A stretch of 64,000 nt of DNA. Source: Metopolophium dirhodum (lineage: Eukaryota; Arthropoda; Insecta; Hemiptera; Aphididae). Below the pieces are notes generated by a model that was not told the origin of the DNA, did no database searches, and was given only the letters and a program-made list of their open reading frames with translations. Location of the stretch: positions 18,566,241 through 18,630,240 of the forward strand of contig NC_083565.1 of NCBI RefSeq assembly GCF_019925205.1, read 5' to 3'. The position numbers and the translations under genes were made by a program. This document shows, one piece after another, positions 13,131-24,848 of the stretch. Positions within the stretch are counted from its first letter, which is position 1, and each line of letters opens with the position of its first letter.

Positions 13131-13440
13131 AAGACAATTCTTCAACTACTTTCAAACTAGACACACTATTTCATCATTACTTCATGCAAGTATACATATA
13201 ATGAACATCGATCATCTTAGGACTGCATCCGAAACAGCAATGACCGAGAACAATAGTTGAACGAATGTATATACTCGATACCTAAACGAATGATAGCAGT
13301 CTAGTTCTCTAAAAATTATGACATTTGTACCTACCGGTGAACTTGGAAGATACACCTTCAAAACTGAAGAGTAAGCAAAGAAGTGCTTTCAAGATTGGGT
13401 CGATCTTTGGTCGGTAACTTTAAAAAGCCCGACAAAATTA
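13125..13440 (-). pseudogene. Orphan 3' block of the micro-exon family
   Basis: This stretch is homologous to 30550-30890 and its tandem copies. It keeps one intact-looking micro-exon, 13335-13355 (21 nt, VSSKFT), with acceptor TTTTGAAG and donor GTAGGT, phase 1 on both sides. It lies downstream of gene B's stop codon, and the Pao fragment borders it at about 13125. It probably remains from a duplicated copy of the 3' half. Confidence 0.5.
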
Positions 13441-13743
13441 CTGCGTTGGATAGATTAGGAACCTGGGTTGATCGGGAGTGGGTAAATAGGTCTTCCATTA
13501 GGAATCACTTCGGCCTGGGTAGTATAAGACTTTTGACCCATTATTTTTAGTGCTCCAAACTGGTTTTTCCAAGTCCTATATCCCTAACCTATAGTTGTTT
13601 CTATAAAAAATTAATTTGTATAAAATGTAGTTTAGTTAATCGATCAATATTGTGGAATTTAATGTAAGTAATACAAAATATGTTAATTACCCGCCCATAT
13701 ACGTATTGAAAATAAAAATAAAAAAGTACTATGATGATGAAAC

Positions 13744-13749
13744 TTTATT
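13744..13749 (-). terminator. Candidate poly(A) signal of gene B
   Basis: AATAAA on the minus strand about 200 bases after the TGA of gene B. The same local sequence lies downstream of the terminal exon at 29390 (AATAAA at 29261-29266) and, as a closely similar site, in the tandem units (33010-33015 and 37111-37116). Confidence 0.5.
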
Positions 13750-13948
13750 AAAATACATAATTATATAATACAAACAATTATGTTTTTTTCAAAGAAAACA
13801 ATGAATTTAGTATAAAAAATAACGATTATTCTTATAGATAAATAAATATAATATAAATCATAGCAGTGTGGTTGACAGAGGTAAAGTACATGTATAATAT
13901 AATGAAAAAAAAAATATTTACGTATCATTTAAATGTAGCTCATTGTAG

Positions 13949-16900
13949 TCACACAACGACCCGAAGACTTTTACAATGTTGAGATGGGGTGTACATACCT
14001 AAAGAATAAAAACAGTATGACATAAATCAGTTTTTATATTGATATAATTTCTAACCAATATTGTTAATACTTTAAGAATATTTTAATTAAATATATAATA
14101 TTATATTATGTGTCATATTCATGTATTGTAACCTGCAGTTTAATAATTATTACCATTTTCAGCATTTATTTCCAAATATGCACTCACATGTTCTGAAATA
14201 ATATGCATTAGCTTCGGGTAAATACATATTTATTGTTACTTTATTATCTAGTGAAACTTTTTTTATTAAGAAAAAAATATAGTAATAAATATTATACATG
14301 AATTAAATATTAACGCTTTGCATTTAAACATTTTTTTTTTTTTATTTGAGATAAAGGCTTCAACAACAACAGGTTATTAGCCTATGGTTACAACAAAATT
14401 GAACAAAGATAATATAATATATACAGATATTTACAATTTATGGTTAAGATGGATATAGTGGAAAAATTTGTAAATTGCTTCGGTGTTTTCTTCACTGATG
14501 GCGAGTCGGAAGGATGATGAGTTCTTGAAGATTTTCTGAGCTTGGGAGTATTTTGGGCATTTTCTTACAATGTGTTCGATCGATAAAATCACGTTACATG
14601 CAGTGCATATTGGATGCAGGTTCCTTGGTGATGAGGAATGAGTGGGTGAGGTGAGTGTGACCTATTCTGGCTCGGGAAATGATGACTTCGTCTCTTCTTC
14701 TTAGGCTATCGGAAAAATTCCATTTTTTGATGTGGGGCTTGGTGGTCCTTAATTTATTTGATAGGGGAACGTTGGACCAGTTTTTCTGCCATGTCTCTAG
14801 TATTTTAAGGTTAATGATGTTGAGTGATTCTGAGGATGTGGTTAGGTTTAGTTTTGGAGTATTCTGGTGAAGTGAAGCTTCGTTTGCAAGTTTGTCTGCT
14901 GTTTCGTTGCCAGAAATGCCGACGTGGGACGGAACCCACATGAAAGTGAATGTTTTATTTGATGTTGATATCAGTTCCTGGATGTGCTGGACTAGTTCAT
15001 TTGTAGAGTAGGGATTTAAGATTGTTTTTAAAGCACTTAAAGATTCACTGATTATAACGAAAGAGTCCGGAATGGAGGAGGAGGCGATTTTCAGAGCTTC
15101 GAGAATAGCATAAGTTTTCGCTGTGTAGATGCTGGTGCTGGGAGGGAGAGCAAATGTCTAATGTTCATGTCCTAGAACTGCCGCAAAACCCACACCGTTG
15201 GGATTTTTGGAGGCGTCAGTGTATATAGGTGTACTACTAGGGAATTGTTGAGACATTATTTCTGAGAAGAGATTACGGATGATAGTGCTGTCGGTGGAAT
15301 TTTTACAGTGATTGGTAAGTTGTGTATTGATATGAGGAGACCACATCCAAGGTGGCGATGAGAGTTGTATTTTGCTCATCGATTTTGTTGGAGGCCAATA
15401 TTTGTACTGATCGTTGTGAAATGTTCAAAAATTTTATTCCTGTTGTTGGTAGGACTAGTAGCAAGGGGGTTGTGAAGAATCTTGCTAGATATATGATTAG
15501 GCAAGTTCTTAATTCTTAATATGTATTTGAGTATAAGGCTATGGCGTCTTAGTTCAAGAGGGAGTTCACCAGCGTAGCATAAGATTCTATCTACCGGGCT
15601 GGTTCTATAAGCTCCAGTAGCCAATCGTATACTTTGGTTATGTATAGGATTAATGGTGTTGAGTACATTATTTTTGAGGAATTGTAAATTATAGCACCAT
15701 AGTCAATTATCGAGAGAATGAGAGATTTGTAGATTCTGAGGAGGCTTTTTGTCTCAGATCCCCATGTCTTGTTGCCGAGTATTTTAATGATTTTCATTCT
15801 TGATAGACATTCACCTTTGAGTTTTTTCAAGTAGGGGCACCAGCTAAGTTTGTCGTCGAACGTGAGACCCAGGATACGGATATTATTGGAAAAGGTCAAA
15901 GGGGAGTTCATGAAAGTGATTGGCGGAAAGTGATCTTTTTTTCTTTTTGTTGAATATGATACATTGCGTTTTTGAGGGAGAAAACGTAAACCCAGACTCC
16001 GACGACCACCTGGATAGGACATTCAGGGAAAGTTTAAGAAAGCGGGTGGTAGTCTCAATTTGCGATCCGCTGCAGTAGATATGGCAATCGTCCACGAAGA
16101 GAATGTATTTGACCGGCTTCGGGATTTTTCCACAAATGTCATTAATGGCGAAAAGAAAGAGAGTAACGTTGAGAGCAGATCCTTGAGGAAGTCCGTTGAC
16201 AATATCATGAGATGATGAAAGGTGGTTATTAACTTTGACGCAAAACTTACGTTTGGCAAGAAAATTTTTTATAAATCTCAGGAGGTTACCATTCAGTTCC
16301 CAGTTGTGAAGAATTGTTAAGAATCTGTTTTTCCATACAGTGTCGTATGCATTTTTGATGTGGAGAGCAATTGCAATGAGTTACTGATTGTTTCTATATG
16401 AGGAGCAGATGTCGGTATGTATTGAGGTTAACGCATCTAGTGTTGAGTGGTTATGTCTGAAACCCCATTGCTCTTTGTTAAGGAGAGTCTTAGATTCTAA
16501 CATCCAAATTAGACGTTTGTTTATAATTTTTTCGAGGAGCTTGCTCAAAGTGCTGATTAAAGATATTGGTCTATAGTTCTTGATTTCAAATTTGGATTTG
16601 TCTGGCTTGGGAATGGGGATTACGTTAGCATTTCTCCATTGAGAGGGGAAGAAACCTTGTGTCCATATGGTATTGTATATGAGGAGAAGTGTTTGGATTC
16701 CTATTTCTGGTAGATTTTTGAGGAATGAGTAAGGTATGTTGTCGGGTCCAGGACTCTTCCTGTTGCAAGATTGAAGTGACGAGGTCAGTTCAGACGTGTC
16801 CAGATCTAAGTTATATTGAGCGTTGGTTTGAGTGTATACTGTTTCAGGTGCTATGTTGTTGGAAGATCTGTGTGTGATAAATTCTGGGCTATAGTTCTCA

Positions 16901-19900
16901 TCACTGTTGTTTTTTTTGAAAGAAATGAGCAAAGGATTCTGAGGCGTTGGGAGAGGAGACTATTTTTTCTTGATTGTAGTGCAGAATATCAGGAATGGTT
17001 TTGAATTTGTTTCCTTTGATAGAGTTTATTTTGCTCCATATTATTTTAGGAGATGTATTCTGGCTTATGGAAGAAGTTAAATTTTGCCATGAGAGGGTTT
17101 TGCTGTTTTTAGTAGTGTAACGGGCTATGGCCCTAGCATTTTTTAGGAGTATGTGGTCTTCAGGAGTTTTGGTTTTTTTTATATCGGTTGAATCTCTTTT
17201 TATAGTTTTTAATTGCATCATGACAGTCCTTATTCCACGATGGGACATTTTTTTCCCTGGGATTTTGGTTGGTCTTAAGCCCGATTGATTTATAGGCTGC
17301 ATTGAAAATAGTTTCCGTGAATTTTTTGACTATTGAGTCAATTTTATCCTGGGTATCACATGGATTTTATGTCAACACTTGCCATTTGAATAGTGGTGCC
17401 GAATTATAATCAGTGATGGAAAGGTCAATCGCTGAGAAAGTACCGTTTTCAATATTATGTCTGGTAGGTTCATTATTGTTGAGGAGGAAGAGAGACTCGT
17501 CGTCTAGAAATTCGTCTACTGATTTCCCCCGATCATCGGTGTGCGAGCAACCCCATGCTATGTTGCGGCTGTTGAAGTCACCTAAGAGTACGAAGGGCTT
17601 AGGGAGTGGACGTATCATATCTGTGAGGTGCTGTTTTGTAAAGATTTTACTGTCCGGAATATATATATTGCATATGCATAAGTGTTTCATAAATTTTACG
17701 AGTGTAGCTGTTACTTCAATGTCGGACACTATTGGGATGTCTTCGCTTTCAAGAGTATTACGAATGAAGGTGGCAACGCCACCACTAGCTCTGTTTTAAA
17801 AAAAAAAACCTGAGTAGCTTTTGATGTGGGCAGTGTGGTTATTCTTTAGGTTGGTTTCTTGGAAGCAGATAATTTTAGGTTGAAAGTCATATACAATACG
17901 GTTGATATCGACTATCCGTTTATAGAAGCCGTTAATGTTCCATTGGATAATTGTGCTCATGATTAGATGTTATTAATAGATAGTGAATGGTATATTAGGT
18001 GAGGAGAGGTCAGGAGTATTGAGAGTATGGAGAATGCTTTTATAGGATGGGACTTTATTTAGGAGATTGATTGTACGAGGATGGTTGGAGTGAGATTGAT
18101 CAGCTAATGTATTGGGAGGGATTGGAATAAAAGGTTTTGTAGTCTGGTGAGCTTGGCTTTTGTAGATTTATCGTTTATCATTGGTCTGACTTGTTCAGTA
18201 ATTTTTTGAAGTGTGTGGATGTCGACATTGACTTCTTCGCATAGATAATTGATATTGATGTTACTCAAGTTCTCCATTGCGTATGAGTATTGAGAGTAGG
18301 ATATAGGGATTTCTGTATTATTTGAGAAAAAAGATTCGGCGGGTTTGAGTCCTTCAATGAGTTTCGTGTGGATATTTTCGAGTGCGCTGCTTTTTTTAAA
18401 GTTTTTTGGATGATTCTAGAGTTTTATTTTTTGTTTTGTTTGACTCTAATAGTTTTTCTCTTATGTTTTTGGGCTGTTCGGGATTTTTATTATTCTGTTG
18501 TTCGATGTGGTGTGGTGTAACTGATGGTGATGACGAGCTGGTTGGCGATGGTAGAGTTCTTTTGATTGGTTCATTAGGGATACATGTTACATTATTTGGC
18601 TTGAGTGGTTCTGATAGGTAGGCGCTGGAGTTTTGGGTAACGTTTGTTTTTTCGTAGATAGGGGTTAACTTTTGAGTGCTGTTAAGGGTAGTGTTTTTGT
18701 TCTGGGTGTCGTTTTCATTCTCATTGGGAGTAATATCGTTTGAGTACAGCTTAAGGGATTAGATAATACACTATCCTCCTCACTTGATGTTACTAGTGTT
18801 GTCATGAATAGTGTTTTTGTTTTTTTACAGAAGACGGATGTATCTCCAGATTGGTGGCATACGTAGCATTTCAGTGTATCGTCTGTTAAAAAAATTCTAA
18901 AGTCTGTGTTGTCGTACTTAATGACGATTGAACTAGGTACATTAGCAATATCATCAGGGTGTATATATACTTGGCGACGAAAGCTACTAATGTGTGCCAG
19001 GTCATCATGAAAACCGGCTTTAAGAAAGGTTATTTGAGATATGGTTTTGATGCCTTCTAATAATAGATGTTCGTTGATTATTTCGTGCGGGATTATCAGG
19101 TGTGCATTAGAGATGATAAATCTTTTTGCAGGATTGACCAACCGGCGAAAAGGTATTTGGTGTTCGTTTACTGATATGAATGAATAATTTTTAATTAGTT
19201 CGTCGGCGATAAGCTTGTCCGTGAAATAAACGCAAAAACGGTTGTTGGAAATACGAGATGCAAATGAAATATTTTTGGTTGAAGTGATTTTTCCGAGGGC
19301 TTTTGTGTATTCAATTTGGGTTATGTCATTAATAGTGTTAAAAACAATAGCTTGTTCTTTTTTTGGAAAAATGGTGTTGGCTGTGGTTTCTGTGAATGAT
19401 TTTGGAGTGTTGGTTTTTATTTGAGATGTAGATTGTGTTTGTATGTGGGTATCCGTGACTGATAAATTGGCCGAAGCCATATTATCGGTAGATTGCTCTG
19501 TGTCGAGCGACAGTGGCTTAATTAGCTAATTAGTGAGGGCCGATAAAGATAAGAAGTTACATACCTGCCAGAAGAATGTTTATGTAGTAATATACACTGC
19601 TATTGCAAGCTAATAAATACGCAACACACGTGTGCTCTGGGCGGAGGTCGAACTCGTACTGATTTAAACATTTATTTTATGGAAAAAATATATTTTCAAT
19701 CATCGTAGAATATTCTACGAACATACCTATACGTACATATAGGTATTAGGTACCTACTTAGTACTTACTTTTGAGCGGCACCGAAGCCTTCCCTAAACAA
19801 TTTATACAATTAATTCAACATGAACACAATATATTATGATATAATATTTTATGGTTTATCTATAATTTTTCTTAAGAAATTGCGCATTTAAAATAATAAT

Positions 19901-22900
19901 TTGTTGTCGATCAGCACTGATGCAAAAAATCTAAATGTCTATATTATCATACTATAACGATGCATTTTTAATGGTATGATAATATTGTGTAAAATATTTG
20001 CGCAGTGTTCATTATTGCATATTCAAATAGAACACTATGAATAAAAAAAAAGGTGGGTAAGTGGATGTCACTCTGCTGTACTGTAGGTTACTAGTGGGTT
20101 TATGTAATGGATGGTGTTAAATATGAATTCAATGATATAATATCATTGTATAAGAAAAACGATTCTGAGCGAAAACGGTCAGTCAGCCTATGATATTACC
20201 ATGTATATTTTATGATATTATTGTAAATAAAGTAATTTATATATAACCTATTTACGTAGAGACTTGTTTTAAATTTTCCATCCTTAGCTATAAAAGTTGA
20301 ACATTTTACAAATTTTTAACTACAAAATAATTATTAAATTTTAAACATGATAAATTTTGTCAAAATTTGAACTTTAAATACTCATAAAAAAAAAATTTTG
20401 CCTATATATTTTTAATATTTTTCAATTGCTATTGTAAAAATATATCAGGAGCCTTGCATTAAATATTCACACTTTTTACCCAACAAATAAAGTTTTATTG
20501 ACATCCATAGAATAAAATACTAATAAAATTGGAAACCAGAAAATGTTTTTAAATAGTTCAAAACAAATACAAATATTTTGAAAATTTGATCGTATATAGG
20601 AAATGTAAATATAAACAACCAGTAAAGAATTCATGTATATACGTTCATTTGTTTTAAAGAAACTAAAAAAACCTAAATTCGATTTAGTCAAAAACCGATT
20701 TTGCGTAAAAATTCCCGTTTTTCCTTAATTTTTATTTTGTTTTTCGGGCGCTTTTGAAAACTATTGGGAATTTTAAATTATGACTTCCCGAAAATTTCAA
20801 CTAGATTAACTTTCCCATCAAACAAGATACTGAAGTTGAAAATCGAAGCATTATTTCAACTACTAATCGTGTACACAGACACAAAAATAAAAATAATAAT
20901 AAAAAAACACACATCATTGTAAAATCAATACATTCATCGCTCCGCTGAGAATCTAAAATGTATACCAACAGAAGTCGATCCACACAAGGGGTTTAGTCTT
21001 GAAATAAATTGACCTAAACTATCATTCAGGGGTGATGGGAAAACTTAGAAATTAAAATTTTGGCAGTTATGAGTTAACAGGTACTTACAAATATTAAGAT
21101 TATAATTTTCTTAAAATAATATTATTGAAATTGTAAGTAAGTTTTCAAAATCTATTTTTCTATTAAAAATAAGTTTCAATTTTTCTGTATCAAATTCCAT
21201 ACCTGAACGATTATTTTCAAAGCTCAAAATGTTGTTGTAAAATTAACATTTAAATTCGCTATGTTTTAAACTCGTATCGAAGGTTTCATGCTTATATAAT
21301 GTGAAACACCAAAAAAGCGATTATTGAAGTATGAAAACGATAAACAAGTGACAACATACCTAGTAGAAAATACTTAAAAAGCCTAACAAGTCAACTATAA
21401 CTATTCTGCCATGCATTGAGCTACGTCCAACGGAAAACACTGTAAGTGATTCTTGGGTACAGGAAATTAGGTCAACAGTGAACCAAAAAACCAGCCAACG
21501 AGATATCACAAATATGATCCGTAAAAACAACTGCGTAAACAACGAATATAAAGACCAAATATCTATAGTAACAGTTTCAGTGTCATTCGAGACTTAACCG
21601 ATTATAGTCCTATTCAGTGATAACACCTTGGTACACTCTTTGCATATTAACTGATGTGCACAAAAAATATTCCACGTATTGTAAAATATAGGGTCACATT
21701 AAATAACTGGCCAACCATATAGGGATAAAAACCGGTGATGACCACCTAGTAGGGCCTCGACAGCTGGAACAAATCCTCCTGCACCATAAGTATTAACTAA
21801 CAAAATAATATATTGACACTATTTTAACGAGAAATACGTTTAAATGAAATGTATTTTCAAACGATAGGCATGTGTGATGGATGAGCCACCCTTTAAAGTT
21901 AAAATGAAATAAATGATTTTGGGACAGTAGATAGTCTTTTAACATTTTTTTTTAGTGTCAACCAGTCTTTAACGAATGCCAGTTGCTAATCGGCGACACT
22001 GATTACCTATATAGTATTAAAAATGTTGTATTATCTTGTTTGCACGATGTATATGATTCAATATTTAAATACAGTTTTATAAAAAACAATTGTATACTAA
22101 CTTAAAGCTTTAGTTAGATCTACCCAACCATTTGCATCACCACATCTCCCTAAATCATAAAAGGTATATTGGTTATTGTAAAAATTATCGACTTCAGCCG
22201 ATTGCAAAGAATGACAGTCGAAGTATGAATGTAAGACACCTATATTATAATATGTGCTGCCTTAAGATCCTCACACACTGCAGCAGTGGCGGTGGCGGTG
22301 CCGTTAAATTGCTGCAGGGCACAATCACCGCCACCGCTACCGCAAAAGTGTGTGGGGACCTTTAAAAGGTGAACTATGTTAGTAAAAAAAATCAAGGAAG
22401 AATATACTTAATTTGACATAATTATAAATATAAATCACACATCACACGGCTACATTAAATAGGACCAATAAAAGTTATTAGACTATAACTTCATGACGTG
22501 TTTCTCGCATTGTGCTGAAATCATTTGTTTTTTAAATATTCAAAGTATCTTATTTATATTTTAGTTACACAAAACATGTAGTATATTATAAAAATATTAT
22601 AACACCATTAAGTATATATATTATAAAAATATAGTTAACTAGTTAAGTATAAACAGTGACATTCTATCAAAAATAGTTTTGATATCTAAAGATCTAAATT
22701 AAATATTTGCCTTTTCTTTCTTCCATTAACTTTTCTTCAATCATTTGCTCTGTAACGATATTATTTTTAATAAAAACGAACATTAAAAATTATCATACCT
22801 ATTTATAAAATTGACAACTGATTTAGGTATTATAGGTATATAAATATTATGAATTTAACGTTTATACAAATATGAAATTAAACGAATACATATAAAAGTT

Positions 22901-23874
22901 AAACTATAGTTATAGGTAGATTAGTATACCTATGTTACAGACTTCCTTATAGTTATTATTATTTTTAATAATTTACGACAAAAGGTTGGTATACGGTTAT
23001 AAATATTATTTTATTTAGGTACATAATATTATGTTTATTGTAAAAAACAATAAAATAAATGATTCAACCGTATATAAAAATGTAAACATGTTTACTGATG
23101 TGTAATTATAATAATAAATATTAAGGGAGTTTAAACATAAGAACCATACATTTTGCATATCTCATCGAAGCTTATTTTATTGATCTTTCTACTGAATTCC
23201 AAAACACTGTATCACATTAGACAAAAGTGAAACAGACTGTACATAAACATGTGTAATGTATAGATAATAAGTTGTTTAGTAAAATATAATAATTATACTT
23301 ACGGATACAGTCATCTTGTTCTTTTCCAAAATAACAATAATGATTAGTAAAAAAATATGTTATATTTTCATAATTATGAAATTTTAAAATGGTTGACTTT
23401 TAAGAGGCCGTAACACGTAATGCCCAATTTCAAACGTATTATAGTATAGATACTTAAATTTGTGTTCACCAGAATAAATTGTTGATGTTAAGTTTCATAT
23501 AAAATTGAATTTACCTAAGTTATTCAATTTAATTACAACACTATTAAAGGGTAAAGGGCAACTTATACGCGTTTATTGATATTCAGATATTCCTACAAGT
23601 TATGAGCATTTCGCTATTTTAATATTTCGCATGTTTATAACTTATTCAAAAAATAAATTTATAATGAATAAGATGCTTAGATAATATTATTCTAACCTTA
23701 AACCTTTGTGACATTTTTGTATTTTCATCCTATACTTCTCCATAAGCATTAATCTGTGATATATCGTGTAAAGTAAAAAAATATATAAATAAAAGTACTC
23801 ACGTCCAGCCCATATTACATTACTCATACAACCGAGTATAAAAATAACAGTTAACATATCAAATTTCTGACCAT
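13949..23874 (-). CDS. Micro-exon secreted protein gene B
   Basis: Most complete chain of exons, minus strand: 23803-23874 (signal peptide), 23303-23320 (18 nt, QDDCI), 22711-22749 (39 nt, donor GCAAAT), 22129-22149 (21 nt, RCGDAN), 21974-22006 (33 nt, NQCRRLATGI), 21746-21796 (51 nt), 21628-21651 (24 nt, NMQRVYQ), possibly 21425-21439, 19769-19792 (24 nt, KASVPLK), 14154-14192 (39 nt, HVSAYLEINAEN) and terminal 13949-13998 (MYTPSQHCKSLRVVV, stop). All are phase 1. Relative to A and C, exon 1 has a one-base deletion after codon 4. A downstream in-frame ATG (23855-23857) still gives an 18-residue hydrophobic leader. The 33-nt second exon (near 23515-23547) has lost its acceptor. The terminal exon has Tyr where C and the 3' blocks have the first Cys. 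A 5.3-kb LINE and a 0.9-kb repeat sit in introns. Function is uncertain. Confidence 0.6.
14437..17960 (-). pseudogene. LINE ORF2: endonuclease, reverse transcriptase, RNase H (frameshifted)
   Basis: It starts at ATG 17960 with MSTIIQWNINGFYKR and CFQET (APE N-terminus). GDFNSRNIAWG and SAIDLSI follow (17367-17729). The reverse transcriptase begins near 16800 (CNRKSPGPDNIPYSFL, then KNYRPISLIS and EQWGFRHNHSTLDAL). FVDDCHIYCSG, near 16085-16105, is the catalytic box, with Val in the second position. RNase H pieces are YTDASKNPNGVGFAAVLG (near 15200) and WVPSHVGISGNETADKLANE (near 14900). The C-terminus holds CTACNVILSIEHIVRKC (near 14600). At least four frame changes separate these blocks, so the protein cannot be made intact. 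The domain set would perform target-primed reverse transcription. Confidence 0.85.
18665..19480 (-). CDS. LINE ORF1, gag-like RNA-binding protein
   Basis: A 271-codon open frame beginning MASANLSVTDTHIQTQ. The N-terminal third is rich in Thr, Ser and Gln. The middle (about residues 60-170) resembles the RRM-like region of LINE ORF1 proteins. One zinc knuckle occurs around residues 208-221, CYVCHQSGDTSVFC, in which Asp takes the place of the usual His of the CX2CX4HX4C pattern. The last ~45 residues are Thr- and Leu-rich and may reflect a frameshift, since a second and third knuckle would be expected. It precedes ORF2 by about 700 bases. Confidence 0.7.
   Translation of the reverse strand: MASANLSVTDTHIQTQSTSQIKTNTPKSFTETTANTIFPKKEQAIVFNTINDITQIEYTKALGKITSTKNISFASRISNNRFCVYFTDKLIADELIKNYSFISVNEHQIPFRRLVNPAKRFIISNAHLIIPHEIINEHLLLEGIKTISQITFLKAGFHDDLAHISSFRRQVYIHPDDIANVPSSIVIKYDNTDFRIFLTDDTLKCYVCHQSGDTSVFCKKTKTLFMTTLVTSSEEDSVLSNPLSCTQTILLPMRMKTTPRTKTLPLTALKS
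20040..20965. repeat. Dispersed repeat copy in an intron of gene B
   Basis: It begins with GGTGGGTAAGTGGATGTCAC and CTCTGCTGTACTGTAGG, and ends near CATCGCTCCGCTGAGAATCTA, the two end signatures of the abundant repeat. It interrupts sequence that is continuous in the paralogous region (about 30240). Short minus-strand frames (20476-20691, 20801-20983) show no domain. Confidence 0.6.
22265..22361. mobile_element. Small TIR element (MITE) in gene B
   Basis: 97-bp counterpart of the element at 7383-7480: AGATCCTC / GGGGACCT ends, GC-rich stem and TTA on each side. It sits in the same intron position as in gene A, which dates it before that duplication. Confidence 0.65.
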
Positions 23875-23930
23875 ATTTGTATCAATAATATTAACAGCGT
23901 TGAATACAATTGAAAGAATAATATAAAAAT
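23875..23930 (-). promoter_or_regulatory. Core promoter of gene B
   Basis: TATA-like TTTTTATATTATTC (plus about 23916-23929) lies about 50 bases before the first ATG, followed by the conserved leader with TTCAACGCTGTTAATATTATTGATAC. The upstream block here reads GTGCACCAGAGTGGCCCC (about 24313), a shortened form of the box seen in the other paralogues. Confidence 0.55.
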
Positions 23931-24499
23931 AATGTCGTCTAGTTATATAGTATTTAAAGGGTTATTGAGCAAATACAAAACAAACCAAGTGTTTCCATAA
24001 ACAATTGAATAAACAGCCTACTCTAGAAAATAGTAATGAATAATGTTTGATTTTTGTGTAAGCATATTATGTTCTACATTCACTAAATAATTATTTTGTT
24101 CATTTAGGACAAAGTGTACTGGAAAATTTGTCTTTAGACACTAACAAACTCTCAAAAAGTCATGTGATGTGTCGTTTTAATTGTTTTGGGTATCAAACCA
24201 TATGAATAGGTATGAACTATATCCATACGCACAAGCATCTTAAAATTTTGTTTAAACTACAACAGAAAAATGTAAAAAGCACTAATAATTTGCCAAGTAA
24301 AATGTGCTAAATGTGCACCAGAGTGGCCCCAACAAGGTTCTATTTACGATATCATGTCGGTGGAAGTTAACGAATTCCATGTCCCCATATTTTGTTTAAA
24401 ATTGTTAAGTATTTATTGATGAAACTCTAAAAAAAATGACTGGAACATATTGACAAATAAAATCGATTATGGTTTTTGGTGTAACTCTAAAACAAATGA

Positions 24500-24848
24500 C
24501 CGTAGGTACATGCAATTTTGACTGAATATTTATATTAGCATTTTCTATACACCATACAATTTTCCAAATAATTTGACTCGTTTTGAGCTGTTTACGGACA
24601 TTGTCAGTTCTCTTTTTTTTTAGTTTTTTTAGCTATAAATATCAATAAAATTGTATTTGTTGGGTAGGAAAGCGTGAAAATTTACTTAGTAATATCATAG
24701 GCTGACTGACCGTTTTCACTCAGAATCGTTTTTCTATACAAATATATAATTATTTTATATCATTGAATTCAAATCTAAACATCCCTTTCAGTTACCTCTT
24801 AAGACCCTTAAGACCCCCTTTAACTATCCTGATCAACCACATGGGAGT
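24500..24848. repeat. Fragment of the abundant dispersed repeat
   Basis: 24520-24790 repeats parts of 4790-5300, including TAGCATTTTCTATACACVAT and CTGACCGTTTTCACTCAGAATCG. It lacks both complete ends. No gene is seen. Confidence 0.5.

Larger units (their letters stand above)
14334..19661 (-). mobile_element. Near full-length RNase H-bearing LINE inside gene B
   Basis: The element is flanked by a 12-bp duplication ATTTAAACATTT (14322-14333 and 19662-19673). The poly(A) end lies at 14334 (T-run on plus). Order on the minus strand: ORF1 gag-like, then ORF2 with APE endonuclease, reverse transcriptase, RNase H and a terminal Cys/His motif. This is the plan of I/Jockey-superfamily elements that keep an RNase H. 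The paralogous region near 29870 lacks it, so it entered after the duplication. ORF2 is broken into several frames. Confidence 0.9.

Noticed and set aside
15376..16259. Several separate minus-strand frames (15376-15624, 15591-16022, 16023-16259) as individual genes
   Set aside because: They are pieces of one frameshifted LINE ORF2. The 16023-16259 frame is mostly out of the true reading frame.
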